Origin: Acinetobacter calcoaceticus ANC 3811
GTDB lineage: Bacteria; Pseudomonadota; Gammaproteobacteria; Pseudomonadales; Moraxellaceae
Direction of reading: 5' to 3'
Length of the DNA: 64,000 bases
Assembly (NCBI RefSeq): GCF_000399665.1
Contig: NZ_KB976986.1
Location: 879,131-943,130 of the forward strand
Shown here: positions 37,704 through 46,198 of the stretch, in pieces
Layout of the letters: each line of letters begins with the position of its first letter
How positions within the stretch are numbered: the first letter of the stretch is position 1
Position numbers and translations under genes: made by a program
Notes under the pieces: model-generated
Told to the model about the DNA's origin: nothing
Databases searched by the model: none
Seen by the model: only the letters and a program-made list of their open reading frames with translations

Positions 37704-38474
37704 TTAGATATGGATCAAATTGATGATGGAAGCAATTTTCTCTGAAGTCACCATGAGTGCTGGTGCTAATTCTTCAATACGTTTGGGGCTTAAACGTACA
37801 GAAGGCCCTGCAATACTGACTGTGCCAAAAGGCTCACCTGTCTGTGGATTGAGAATGATTTTAGCCATAGCAGACATGCCTAGCTCATAGGTGTCACTAA
37901 TCACACCATAACCTCGCTCTCTAGAAGCCTTAATCATGTGCTCTAGTTCTGTAAGGTCTTTTGGTGAGTTTGGTCCAAAGTTCTTGGCTTTATCGAAACC
38001 TTCACGTTCCACAATTCGTGAAAAGTCATTTTGATCAAGGGTAGATAAATACGCTAAACCACAAGCTGAAGCTGGTAAATAGGCCACGTTGCCAGAGTCG
38101 GGATCGTATTTTAGACCTGATTTGGCTCCTTGAGCTTTACCAATCCAGATAATTTTTTCGTCTTCGATTAAGCCGAGGCGAACCAGTTCAGAAGAGGTTT
38201 CTGCTAGTTCGTCTAGATAAGGCTGAAATGTTTCGGTAATCGAGCGCGAGGACAGAAAACTCAAACCCATTGAGGCAATTTTAAGAGTGAGCTTGTAGTG
38301 TTGGGTGATTTCATCTTGATAGATATATCCCATGTCTTTCATCGCAGTCAGGATGCGATGCATTGCAGATTTTGGGATATCGAGATCAACAGAAAGCTGA
38401 CTAAGGGCACATCCATCTACTTCTTTTAACAGTGCTTCAAGGATGAGCAAAGAACGATCGGTATTGCTGAGCAT
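37704..38474 (-). CDS. IclR family transcriptional regulator
   Basis: A 256-residue IclR regulator. The winged helix is at the N terminus (RSLLILEALLKE, CALSQLSVDLDIPKSAMHRI) and the effector domain carries YLPASACGLAYLS and GVISDTYELGMSAMAKIIL in parts. It is less like PcaU than the other IclR protein of this window. AGGATTTTT precedes the ATG. It is divergent from the AAHS gene that begins the second catabolic cluster, with a 15-base palindrome before its own start. Confidence 0.9.
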   Translation of the reverse strand: MLSNTDRSLLILEALLKEVDGCALSQLSVDLDIPKSAMHRILTAMKDMGYIYQDEITQHYKLTLKIASMGLSFLSSRSITETFQPYLDELAETSSELVRLGLIEDEKIIWIGKAQGAKSGLKYDPDSGNVAYLPASACGLAYLSTLDQNDFSRIVEREGFDKAKNFGPNSPKDLTELEHMIKASRERGYGVISDTYELGMSAMAKIILNPQTGEPFGTVSIAGPSVRLSPKRIEELAPALMVTSEKIASIINLIHI

Positions 38475-38495
38475 AAAAATCCTAATATTATTTTC

Positions 38496-38510
38496 TGGAA
38501 CAGTGTTCCA
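38496..38510. promoter_or_regulatory. candidate IclR operator
   Basis: TGGAAC and GTTCCA are perfect 6-base arms around AGT, a form close to known IclR-family sites. It lies 22 bases before the IclR start in the divergent gap with the AAHS gene, fitting autoregulation. Confidence 0.6.
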
Positions 38511-38683
38511 AAAAAATTAAAAACAGATTATAGTTGTTTTAGATTCTATCTCAAATGCCGTACAGATGAATCATTCAGATACGGAGTTTCCTAATTATTG
38601 AGCTTTTAAGAGTAAGTAGGGAGCAAAACTGAATAAGCGATGGAAAACGCATATTTGCTGATACACACTAATGGAGTAAGTGT

Positions 38684-40039
38684 ATGACTCAACAGGTAAA
38701 TTTAAGGGAATTTATTGATGAAAATCGTATATCCCCAATACAAAAACTAGTCATCTTTTTATGTTTAATGATCGTAGTTGTTGATGGTATCGATATATCA
38801 ATCATGGGATTTGTAGCTCCGGTCATTAAGCAGCAATGGGGAATTACTACAACCGATCTTGCACCCGTAATGAGTGCAGCTTTAATTGGTTTAGCTGTAG
38901 GCGCTGTAATTTCAGGACCGTTGGCAGACAAGTTTGGACGTAAAAAACTACTCGTTATTAATTTAATTGGTTTTGGCGTATTTACTTTATGTGCGGCAAT
39001 TTCTTCCAATGTGACTGAGCTAATGATGTTCCGTTTTATTGCCGGTTTATTTATGGGAGGAGTAATGCCACAAGCTGTTACGTTGGTAACGGATTACTCA
39101 CCCATGAAAATGAATGGTCGTATGGTTACCATCATTCTAAGTGGATTTACAATTGGTGCTGCTATTGGAGGCTTTTTGGCTGCTTGGGTGATTCCACATT
39201 TTAACTGGCATGCCATGATGATTATTGGTGGAGTCCTGCCGCTTATTTTAGCCGTTATCGCAGCATTTAAATTACCTGAATCTATTGGCTATAAAGTCCT
39301 TAAAGAACATCCAAAAGCAGAGATTGATACCATTATTCATAAAATGGCACCAGATTTTGATACGGCTAACACTGTTTTTGTTTTACCTAAAGCAAAAACC
39401 AACACGGTTGATAATCCAGTAAAAGCAGTGCTCAGTCCTTTCTATTTCTTAGGCAGCTTTTTGCTTTGGTGGAGCTACGCATCTGGTTTGTTTGTGGTGT
39501 ATTTACTTGGAAGTTGGTTACCAATGATGAGCCATGAATTTGGTTTTAGCATCAGTGAGGCTTCAATTATTACAGCGATTTACCAGTTAGGCGGCCCAAT
39601 AGGTTGTATCGCATGCGGTTATTTGATGGATAAATTTAATCCACATCTAGGTTTAGTGATTGCATATCTATTAGCAATTGGCTTCATGTTCTTTCTAGGT
39701 GCGGTGGGTCATAACTTTGTAATGTATAGCATGATGTGTTTCTTCATCGGTATGTGGATGAATGGTGCAAACGCAGGTCTCAACAGTGTTTCAAGTTCAT
39801 TCTATCCAGTTTTTGCTCGTGCAACAGGAAACAGTTGGATGCATGGTATAGGTCGATTAGGCGCGGTAGGTAGTGCATTTGCCGGAGCATATTTTTTAAG
39901 CCTAGGCTGGGAGACCAGCAAAATTTTCCTTGTGCTTTGCTTGCCAACTGCCGGTATGGTCGTAGCATTAATTATTATGAAACTGGTTTATTCACCAACA
40001 AAGATACGTCAGCACGAACTTAAAAAAGTTCAAATCTAA
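38684..40039 (+). CDS. MFS transporter, aromatic acid:H+ symporter (AAHS) family
   Basis: A 451-residue 12-helix MFS protein paralogous to the one at 32753. VDGIDISIMGFVAPVI in helix 1 and GPLADKFGRKKLL are AAHS signatures, and the N terminus (NLREFIDENRISPIQKLVI) matches the family. GGAGTAAGTGT precedes the ATG. It is first of seven plus-strand genes, so it probably imports the substrate of the shikimate-dehydrogenase-like and flavoprotein enzymes that follow. Confidence 0.9.
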   Translation: MTQQVNLREFIDENRISPIQKLVIFLCLMIVVVDGIDISIMGFVAPVIKQQWGITTTDLAPVMSAALIGLAVGAVISGPLADKFGRKKLLVINLIGFGVFTLCAAISSNVTELMMFRFIAGLFMGGVMPQAVTLVTDYSPMKMNGRMVTIILSGFTIGAAIGGFLAAWVIPHFNWHAMMIIGGVLPLILAVIAAFKLPESIGYKVLKEHPKAEIDTIIHKMAPDFDTANTVFVLPKAKTNTVDNPVKAVLSPFYFLGSFLLWWSYASGLFVVYLLGSWLPMMSHEFGFSISEASIITAIYQLGGPIGCIACGYLMDKFNPHLGLVIAYLLAIGFMFFLGAVGHNFVMYSMMCFFIGMWMNGANAGLNSVSSSFYPVFARATGNSWMHGIGRLGAVGSAFAGAYFLSLGWETSKIFLVLCLPTAGMVVALIIMKLVYSPTKIRQHELKKVQI

Positions 40040-40076
40040 AATTCACTAACCCATAGATTTTTAAGGAGATTGAATA

Positions 40077-40892
40077 ATGGATATTCAATTGAATGGATCA
40101 ACTCGTCTTTATTTTGTGGTCGGACATCCGATTGTACAGGTCAAATCACCTGAGGGTGTAACCATGGAGCTAGTTAAAAAAGATCTAAATGCGATTGTTG
40201 TACCTGCTGATGTAGCACCAGAACACTTCCCAAATTTTGTTCAGCAAAATTTGTATTTAAATAATAGTGACGGCTTGATTGTCACAGTACCCCATAAAAT
40301 TTCGGCTTTGAATTGCTGCCAAAAATTAACTTCACGCGCACAGTTCATTGGGGCTGTAAATACGATTCGTCGCTGTAAAGAAGGGTGGGAAGGAGACATG
40401 CTGGATGGAAAAGGCATGGTACAAGCGATACGAAATAGGTTAATCGAGTTAAAAGATAAACGTGCCATTTTGGCTGGAGCTGGTGGAGCAGGTAAAGCGA
40501 TTGCTTATGAATTACTTCTTGCTGGAGTAGCTGAGTTAGCAATTTTTGATGTAGATCAAACACGTCAACAACAACTCGTTGAACAGCTTCAACAACTAGG
40601 TAAAGGCAAAGTAGTTGCACATAACAATGATCCAACAGGATTCGACGTTGTAGTCAATGCGACGCCTATGGGAATGAATGGTGATCCTTCTGCTGCTTTT
40701 CAACTTGAAAAAATAACTGCACAAATGTCGGTTGCAGATGTCGTGACTAGTCCTGAAAACACACCATTTATTCAGCATGCGTCAACTCTAGGATGTAACG
40801 CAGTCAAAGGAACGGATATGTTCATTCAGGTTCGTGACTTAATGGTTGCTTATTTACTTGAGAAAGAGCAGGAGCAACAAGATGTCGCGTGA
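40077..40892 (+). CDS. shikimate dehydrogenase-like oxidoreductase (divergent AroE paralogue)
   Basis: A 271-residue protein with the AroE fold. Lys74 in TVPHK and Asp110 in GDMLDGKG match the catalytic pair, Asn95 is in GAVNTI, the nucleotide loop is GAGGAGKA (134-141), and NATPMGM follows. The carboxylate-binding segment, normally SKSP preceded by His-Ser, reads IVQVKSP here: the first substrate Ser is Val, the second is kept. This suggests a changed substrate such as a quinate-like or other hydroxycyclohexane acid. It is in a catabolic cluster, so it is not the biosynthetic aroE. AAGGAGATTGAATA precedes the ATG. Confidence 0.85.
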   Translation: MDIQLNGSTRLYFVVGHPIVQVKSPEGVTMELVKKDLNAIVVPADVAPEHFPNFVQQNLYLNNSDGLIVTVPHKISALNCCQKLTSRAQFIGAVNTIRRCKEGWEGDMLDGKGMVQAIRNRLIELKDKRAILAGAGGAGKAIAYELLLAGVAELAIFDVDQTRQQQLVEQLQQLGKGKVVAHNNDPTGFDVVVNATPMGMNGDPSAAFQLEKITAQMSVADVVTSPENTPFIQHASTLGCNAVKGTDMFIQVRDLMVAYLLEKEQEQQDVA

Positions 40893-41709
40893 ATATTCAC
40901 TTTCATTTTTGACAGTTGCAGATGTGAGTCCTGTAGAAGCAGTCAAAATTGCAGCAAATTGTGGTTATGCAGCAGTGGGCTTACGCCTGCTGCCAGCAGC
41001 ACCTAATGAAGTAGATTATCCAATTTTAAATGATAGCAAACTAATTAAGGAAACAAGGGCTGCTTTGGATGACACAGGTATTCGTATTGCTGATGTTGAA
41101 ATTGTACGAATTACTTCCGACTTTGAGCCAAATAAATATTTGCAGTTTTTAAGTACCGCTGAGCAGCTCGGTGCTAGGCATATTCTAGTTGCAGGAAATG
41201 ACCCTGAGCAATCAAGACTAATACATCACTTCGCACAATTTTGTGAATTAAGTAAACAGTTTAGCTTGAGCTGTGACCTAGAGTTCATGCCATGGACCAA
41301 TGTGAAAAACTTGGCGCAGGCTGAATATATCGTGAATCAATCAGGGCAAGAAAATGCTGCCATTTTAATTGATGCATTACATTTTGACCGATCAGATTCG
41401 ACAATTGAGCAAGTCAAAGCACTTGATCTGAAGCAATTGAACTATGTTCAGCTTTGCGATGGTTTTGCTGAATATGATCCGAGTGATGAAGGCTTAATTA
41501 AGATTGCACGTTCTAATCGATTAGTGCCAGGGCAAGGCGAAATTGATCTTGTAGGATTAATTCGTGCTTTACCCAAAGAAATTATGTTAGCTGCAGAAGT
41601 CCCAAATTTGGTACTAGCTGAACGTCCAGCTCTTGAGCGCGCTGAAATTAATTTGCAAGCAATGAAGCAGCTCGTTGCACTCGCTCAATTGGGCACTGTT
41701 ACGGGGTAA
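40882..41709 (+). CDS. TIM-barrel sugar isomerase/3-dehydroshikimate dehydratase-like protein
   Basis: A 275-residue AP-endonuclease-2-type TIM barrel. CDLEFMPWTNVKN holds the first metal Glu, ILIDALHFDRS the Asp-His strand, YVQLCDG the next, and AAEVPN the last Glu. Such proteins include hydroxypyruvate isomerases and 3-dehydroshikimate dehydratases. The ATG at 40882 follows AGGAG and overlaps the previous gene by 11 bases; a start 36 bases upstream is rejected. With the AroE-like neighbour, dehydration of a dehydroshikimate-like intermediate toward an aromatic product is plausible but unproven. Confidence 0.83.
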   Translation: MSREYSLSFLTVADVSPVEAVKIAANCGYAAVGLRLLPAAPNEVDYPILNDSKLIKETRAALDDTGIRIADVEIVRITSDFEPNKYLQFLSTAEQLGARHILVAGNDPEQSRLIHHFAQFCELSKQFSLSCDLEFMPWTNVKNLAQAEYIVNQSGQENAAILIDALHFDRSDSTIEQVKALDLKQLNYVQLCDGFAEYDPSDEGLIKIARSNRLVPGQGEIDLVGLIRALPKEIMLAAEVPNLVLAERPALERAEINLQAMKQLVALAQLGTVTG

Positions 41710-41714
41710 GAAGT

Positions 41715-43490
41715 ATGAACGCAAAAACCCAACAACCATTTCAGATGATTTCAATACCAATTCGTGAATGCTACGAATGTGATGTTTTAGTCATTGGTTC
41801 AGGTGCCGGAGGGCTTTCAAGCGCCGTGACCGCAGCACATGAAGGATTAAAGGTTATTGTCGCAGAGAAAGCATCAGTATTTGGTGGAACAACTGCTGTA
41901 TCGGGAGGATGGTTATGGATTCCTAATACACCTCATGCTGAACGAGAAGGTCAAGCCGAACCGATTGAGATGCCAAAGCAATATTTAAAAAATATTTTGG
42001 GTGAAAAGTATGATGAAACCAAAATTCATACCTATTTAACTCAAGCACCGAAAATGGTGGAATTTTTCGAAGCCAAAACTGAAGTCAAATTTAATATCGG
42101 TGCGGCGGTGCCTGACTTTTTTAATATTGAAGGTACTAGGGTTGGGTGGCGTTCGATTGTTGCGGCACCTTACGATGGCCGTTTACTTGGTCAGAAACTA
42201 AATATCCTACGTCCGCCAATTCCTGAAACTACTCTTTGGGGAATGGGTATCGCGTCTGGCGTAGATATGAAGCATTTCATTAATACTTTTAATGCAATTC
42301 CATCCTTTATCTATGCGACCAAAAGAGTATTACGACATTTTTTTGATCTAATTTTTACTAAGCGCTCAACTCAGATTGTGAATGGTAATGCTTTGGCGGC
42401 TCGCTTACTCAAATCTGCACTTGATTACAAAGTAAAGCTATTGGCAAATCATGCCATGACTGAATTAGTTGAAGAAAATGGTCGAGTGATTGGAGCATTA
42501 TTTAAAACACCAGCTGGCCTCATCAAAATAATAGCAAAACATGGCGTGATACTAGCGACTGGCGGTTTCCCTCATGATGAAAAACGTAAACAGGCTTTAT
42601 TCAAACATGTGAGTGACGGGACTCCTCATCATTCAGCTGCTCCTGAAACAAATATAGGTGATGGCTTAATTGCGGCAGAAGCAATTGGCGCAACTGTTGA
42701 TGAAACCTTGCCTTGGTCTGGCGCATGGGCCCCTGTTTCATTAATTCCACGTTTAGATGGAACTTTAGGTCGTTTTCCACATTTGGTTGAGCGAGGCAAA
42801 CCTGGATTAATTGCAGTTTTAAAAAATGGATACCGCTTTACCAATGAAGGTGAATCCTATCCTTTATTTATTAAAGATCTATTCAAACATACACCGCAAG
42901 GCGAACAAGCACATTGCTGGTTGATTTGTGATCACAAGTTCGTTCGCCGTTATGGCTTAGGCGCTGTTAAACCTTTTCCAATTTCTCTAAAACCTTGGCT
43001 AGACAATGGTTACTTAAAACAAGGGCACACTATTCAAGAGCTGGCTGTGACGTGCGGTATAGATCCAGTTCAGTTTTTAAAAACAGTTGAGCAGTACAAC
43101 CAATATGCCTATTTAGGCCAAGACCCCGAGTTTCAACGTGGTACTACTCCTTATCAAAAAGCACAGGGTGATGCTGATCATCATCCGAACCCATGTATTG
43201 CCCCGATTGAAAATGGACCATTTTATGCAGTTGAGGTGGTACCAGGAAGTTTAGGGACATTTGCAGGACTGGTTACAGATGAATATGCCCAAGTTCTAAA
43301 TAAAGCAGGGCAACCGATTAATGGATTATTTGCGGCTGGAAATGATCTCAATAGCATCATGGGAGGCCAATATCCAAGTGGTGGAATTACCTTAGGCCCA
43401 GCCATGACATTTGGTTATCTTGCTGCAAAAAAAATTGCTGAACAAGCTAGAACTGAAACAGTAGCGTTCACGCCACATAAGCAAGATTAA
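41715..43490 (+). CDS. FAD-binding dehydrogenase, 3-ketosteroid dehydrogenase-like (second copy)
   Basis: A 591-residue paralogue of the flavoprotein at 30559. It has VLVIGSGAGGLSSAV for FAD, FGGTTAVSGGWLWIPN, and the end GNDLNSIMGGQYPSGGITLG with Tyr553. The two share the central blocks RPP, GNALAARLLKSA and ERGKPGLIAVLKNGYRFTNE in parts. AAGAAG precedes the ATG. The next gene is a third, less similar member, so two sequential dehydrogenations of one ring can be imagined. Confidence 0.85.
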   Translation: MNAKTQQPFQMISIPIRECYECDVLVIGSGAGGLSSAVTAAHEGLKVIVAEKASVFGGTTAVSGGWLWIPNTPHAEREGQAEPIEMPKQYLKNILGEKYDETKIHTYLTQAPKMVEFFEAKTEVKFNIGAAVPDFFNIEGTRVGWRSIVAAPYDGRLLGQKLNILRPPIPETTLWGMGIASGVDMKHFINTFNAIPSFIYATKRVLRHFFDLIFTKRSTQIVNGNALAARLLKSALDYKVKLLANHAMTELVEENGRVIGALFKTPAGLIKIIAKHGVILATGGFPHDEKRKQALFKHVSDGTPHHSAAPETNIGDGLIAAEAIGATVDETLPWSGAWAPVSLIPRLDGTLGRFPHLVERGKPGLIAVLKNGYRFTNEGESYPLFIKDLFKHTPQGEQAHCWLICDHKFVRRYGLGAVKPFPISLKPWLDNGYLKQGHTIQELAVTCGIDPVQFLKTVEQYNQYAYLGQDPEFQRGTTPYQKAQGDADHHPNPCIAPIENGPFYAVEVVPGSLGTFAGLVTDEYAQVLNKAGQPINGLFAAGNDLNSIMGGQYPSGGITLGPAMTFGYLAAKKIAEQARTETVAFTPHKQD

Positions 43491-43502
43491 GGAGAATTGA
43501 AC

Positions 43503-45239
43503 ATGGATAAAGAAGTTGATTTATTGGTTATTGGCGGTGGGGCAGCAGGGATGTCCGCAGCACTTTTTGCCAAGCTTAATGGATTAGATGTCTTACTTTG
43601 TGAAAAGGCTTCACAGGTAGGTGGTACTTCAGCGACATCAGGTGGAACGATTTGGGCACCAGGATCACATTTGAGTGTTCAAGCAGGTGTTCCCGATGAT
43701 ATTGAGCAAGCTCGAATTTTTCTTAAATCTGTAGTGGGTGAACGTGGTGGTGAAGAACTTCGCGAAGCATTTCTAGCCTCATGTGCGGATATGGTTCGTG
43801 ATTTAGATGAGAAAACTACAGTTAAGCTTAATGCTTGTTTAGCACATCCCGACTATGTCAAAAACCAACCAGGTGAAGCATTCGGTGGTCGTGCACTTGC
43901 GCCAGCTGAATTTGATGCAAGTGTTTTAGGTGCTGACTTTAAATATGTACGTCCTCCACGAGCGGAATTTATGGGCTTAGGCGGCATGATGGTCAATCGA
44001 ACTGAATTAAATGCCCTGTTAAATCCTATACACAGTTTTCAGAACTTTATGGCCACCTTGAAAGTTGTGGTGCCTTATTTTCTGTCACGTCTACGCTTTA
44101 ATCGGGGTACACGGCTTGTTATGGGTAATGCTTTGGTGGGCAGCTTATTTTATAATCTTAAACAAAAGCATGTTCCTGTTTGGTTCAATGCACCACTGCA
44201 AGAGTTGTTAGTCGAAAAAGGCAAAGTGGTGGGAGCCAAAATTGAAACTGAACAAGGCATAAAAGTCATTCGAGCCCGAAAAGGGATAGTTTTAGCCACA
44301 GGTGGTGTGGGGTGGAATATAAAGCTACGTCAACAATTGTTCCCAAAAGGTTTAATCGCAGACTCATTATCACCTTACTCAAACACGGGTGATGGGCTTA
44401 GTAAAGCTATGGAAAAAGGTGCAAAACTTGATCCCTCTGTGGACAGTAGTGTGCTGTATTTCCCATGTTCTATTCATGTTCATGCCAACGGTTATAAAGC
44501 TATTTGGCCACACATTATTTTAGATCGGGCCAAACCAGGCGTGATAGCAGTCAATGACGATGGCAAACGCTTTGTCAATGAGTCAGATTCGTACCACGAC
44601 TTTTGTATGGCGCAGCTTAAAACAAATCAGGGTAAATCCCAAATTCAGTCTTACCTGATTTGTGACCAAACTGCGATTCAAAAATATGGTTTAGGTTTTA
44701 TTTTACCAGGTGCAAAAAAACTCGATTACTACCTTAAAGCAAAGTATTTATTCTCTGCAAACTCACTAGAAGAGCTTGCCCAAAAGGTTGGGATTAACGC
44801 TCAAGGATTAGTGAATACCGTTCAACGTTTTAATCACCTCGTTGAACAAGGTGTAGACACCGATTTTGGTAAAGGCAGTGGTGTGATGAATCGTTTTAAC
44901 GGAGATCCAGAAGTCAAACCTAATCCATGCTTGGGCAAACTTGAGCAAGGTCCATTTTATGCTTTACCTGTTATTCCAATGGACTGTGCGAGTAGCGGCG
45001 GGTTAGCTGGTGACATTTATGGTCGAGTGCTTGATCAGAACAATCAGGTTATCACTGGGCTATTTGCCTGTGGTAATGACTTATCTTCAATTTTTAAAGG
45101 AACATATCCAGGTCCAGGAACAACACTCGGACCAGGGATGGTATTTGCTTGGCGAATTGCTCAATTTGCCGCAGGAAAACTAAATAAACAAGTGACTGAA
45201 CAACCTATACAAATGACACAACCACGGAGAACCGCATGA
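43503..45239 (+). CDS. FAD-binding dehydrogenase, 3-ketosteroid dehydrogenase-like (third copy)
   Basis: A 578-residue FAD_binding_2 protein. LLVIGGGAAGMSAALFA binds FAD, VGGTSATSGGTIWAPG follows, and the end is GNDLSSIFKGTYPGPGTTLG, where Tyr535 and the Gly four residues later match the keto-binding pair of 3-ketosteroid dehydrogenases more closely than in the two other copies. The ATG at 43503 follows AAGGAG; the TTG two codons upstream is not favoured. It overlaps the NIPSNAP gene by 4 bases. Confidence 0.85.
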   Translation: MDKEVDLLVIGGGAAGMSAALFAKLNGLDVLLCEKASQVGGTSATSGGTIWAPGSHLSVQAGVPDDIEQARIFLKSVVGERGGEELREAFLASCADMVRDLDEKTTVKLNACLAHPDYVKNQPGEAFGGRALAPAEFDASVLGADFKYVRPPRAEFMGLGGMMVNRTELNALLNPIHSFQNFMATLKVVVPYFLSRLRFNRGTRLVMGNALVGSLFYNLKQKHVPVWFNAPLQELLVEKGKVVGAKIETEQGIKVIRARKGIVLATGGVGWNIKLRQQLFPKGLIADSLSPYSNTGDGLSKAMEKGAKLDPSVDSSVLYFPCSIHVHANGYKAIWPHIILDRAKPGVIAVNDDGKRFVNESDSYHDFCMAQLKTNQGKSQIQSYLICDQTAIQKYGLGFILPGAKKLDYYLKAKYLFSANSLEELAQKVGINAQGLVNTVQRFNHLVEQGVDTDFGKGSGVMNRFNGDPEVKPNPCLGKLEQGPFYALPVIPMDCASSGGLAGDIYGRVLDQNNQVITGLFACGNDLSSIFKGTYPGPGTTLGPGMVFAWRIAQFAAGKLNKQVTEQPIQMTQPRRTA

Positions 45240-45853
45240 AGCTTTATCAACTGATTAACATCACTATCAAAATGGGTACAACTGCAACTGTTGCAGCTGG
45301 TATTCAAAATTTTTACCAAGATACGACAGCTAAGGGTAAGTTACTTGGAGTATTTTTCTCTGATATAGGCGAGCTCAACCAAGTTGTTGTATTACGCAGC
45401 TATGCTTCACAACAAGAGCTAGACGATGAAAATACACGGTTAGCAGCACAAGAAAACTTGTTTAGTGCATCTGAAAATATCATCAGATATTCAGTTGAAA
45501 ATTTTGCTGGTTTCGACTTCTTACCTGAGGTTGAGTTGGGTGAGTTTGGTCCTGTATATGAAATTCGTACTTATGAGTTGAAACATGGTGGTGTTCCTCA
45601 TGTTCTCGATGCGTGGAAAAATGCAGTGCCAACTCGTACTCAATACTCAAAACTCACAGTAGCTATGTATGCTCTTGATGGCACACCACGTATTGTAAGT
45701 ATTTGGCCATACGCATCATTGAATGAGCGTTCGGAAGTTCGTGCCAAATCGGTTGCAGACGGCATTTGGCCACCAAAAGGCGGTCCACAGTGGTTGACCC
45801 ATGAAATGAAGTCAATGATTGCGCTACCAACTTCAGTATCTCCATTGAAATAA
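45236..45853 (+). CDS. NIPSNAP family protein with two domains
   Basis: A 205-residue protein that looks like two NIPSNAP-type barrels in tandem: residues 1-100 (LYQLINITIKMG, FFSDIGELNQVVVLRSYAS) and 105-205 (YEIRTYELKHGGVPHVLDAW, IVSIWPYASLNERSEVRAKS). The second half is the more typical NIPSNAP domain. It shares an ATGA overlap with the flavoprotein gene and is last in the cluster, mirroring the flavoprotein-NIPSNAP pair at 30559-32665. Its reaction is unknown. Confidence 0.83.
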   Translation: MKLYQLINITIKMGTTATVAAGIQNFYQDTTAKGKLLGVFFSDIGELNQVVVLRSYASQQELDDENTRLAAQENLFSASENIIRYSVENFAGFDFLPEVELGEFGPVYEIRTYELKHGGVPHVLDAWKNAVPTRTQYSKLTVAMYALDGTPRIVSIWPYASLNERSEVRAKSVADGIWPPKGGPQWLTHEMKSMIALPTSVSPLK

Positions 45854-46198
45854 AATTCGAGAATGATATGTTAAAAATTAGCCTGCTAAATTAGTGGGCT
45901 TTTTAATTTATAAAATATATTTATATATCTTTATTAAGATGTGTTAATTAATAGCGAATGTGGACACTATAAGATTAAAATCAAGCGTTTAATTTTTAGC
46001 TATAAAGTCTTTGACATTTGAAAGAAATAAAATAAAAACAATTAAAGATTAAAAAGATACAAAGTACGGTGGAGTCTTGATATAAATTTTATTTCAATAT
46101 TAATTGATAGTATTGACCCTAAAATCAACTTTAACTTTAGTATAAATTTTAGACCTTGATAACGAATCTATAAGCAGATTTTCAACAGGAGAACAAAG
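45854..46198. other. AT-rich intergenic region with a probable terminator
   Basis: About 345 bases without a gene. TTAAAAATTAGCC and GGCTTTTTAA (45871-45907) form an imperfect stem with a T run, probably ending the second cluster. TATAAATTTTA occurs at about 46081 and again at about 46142, a direct repeat before the hydrolase gene. Confidence 0.5.

Noticed and set aside
40077..40892. Biosynthetic aroE
   Set aside because: Altered substrate motif and catabolic neighbours argue against the housekeeping gene.
46081..46152. Direct repeats TATAAATTTTA as operator or repeat array
   Set aside because: Only two copies in very AT-rich sequence; chance cannot be excluded.
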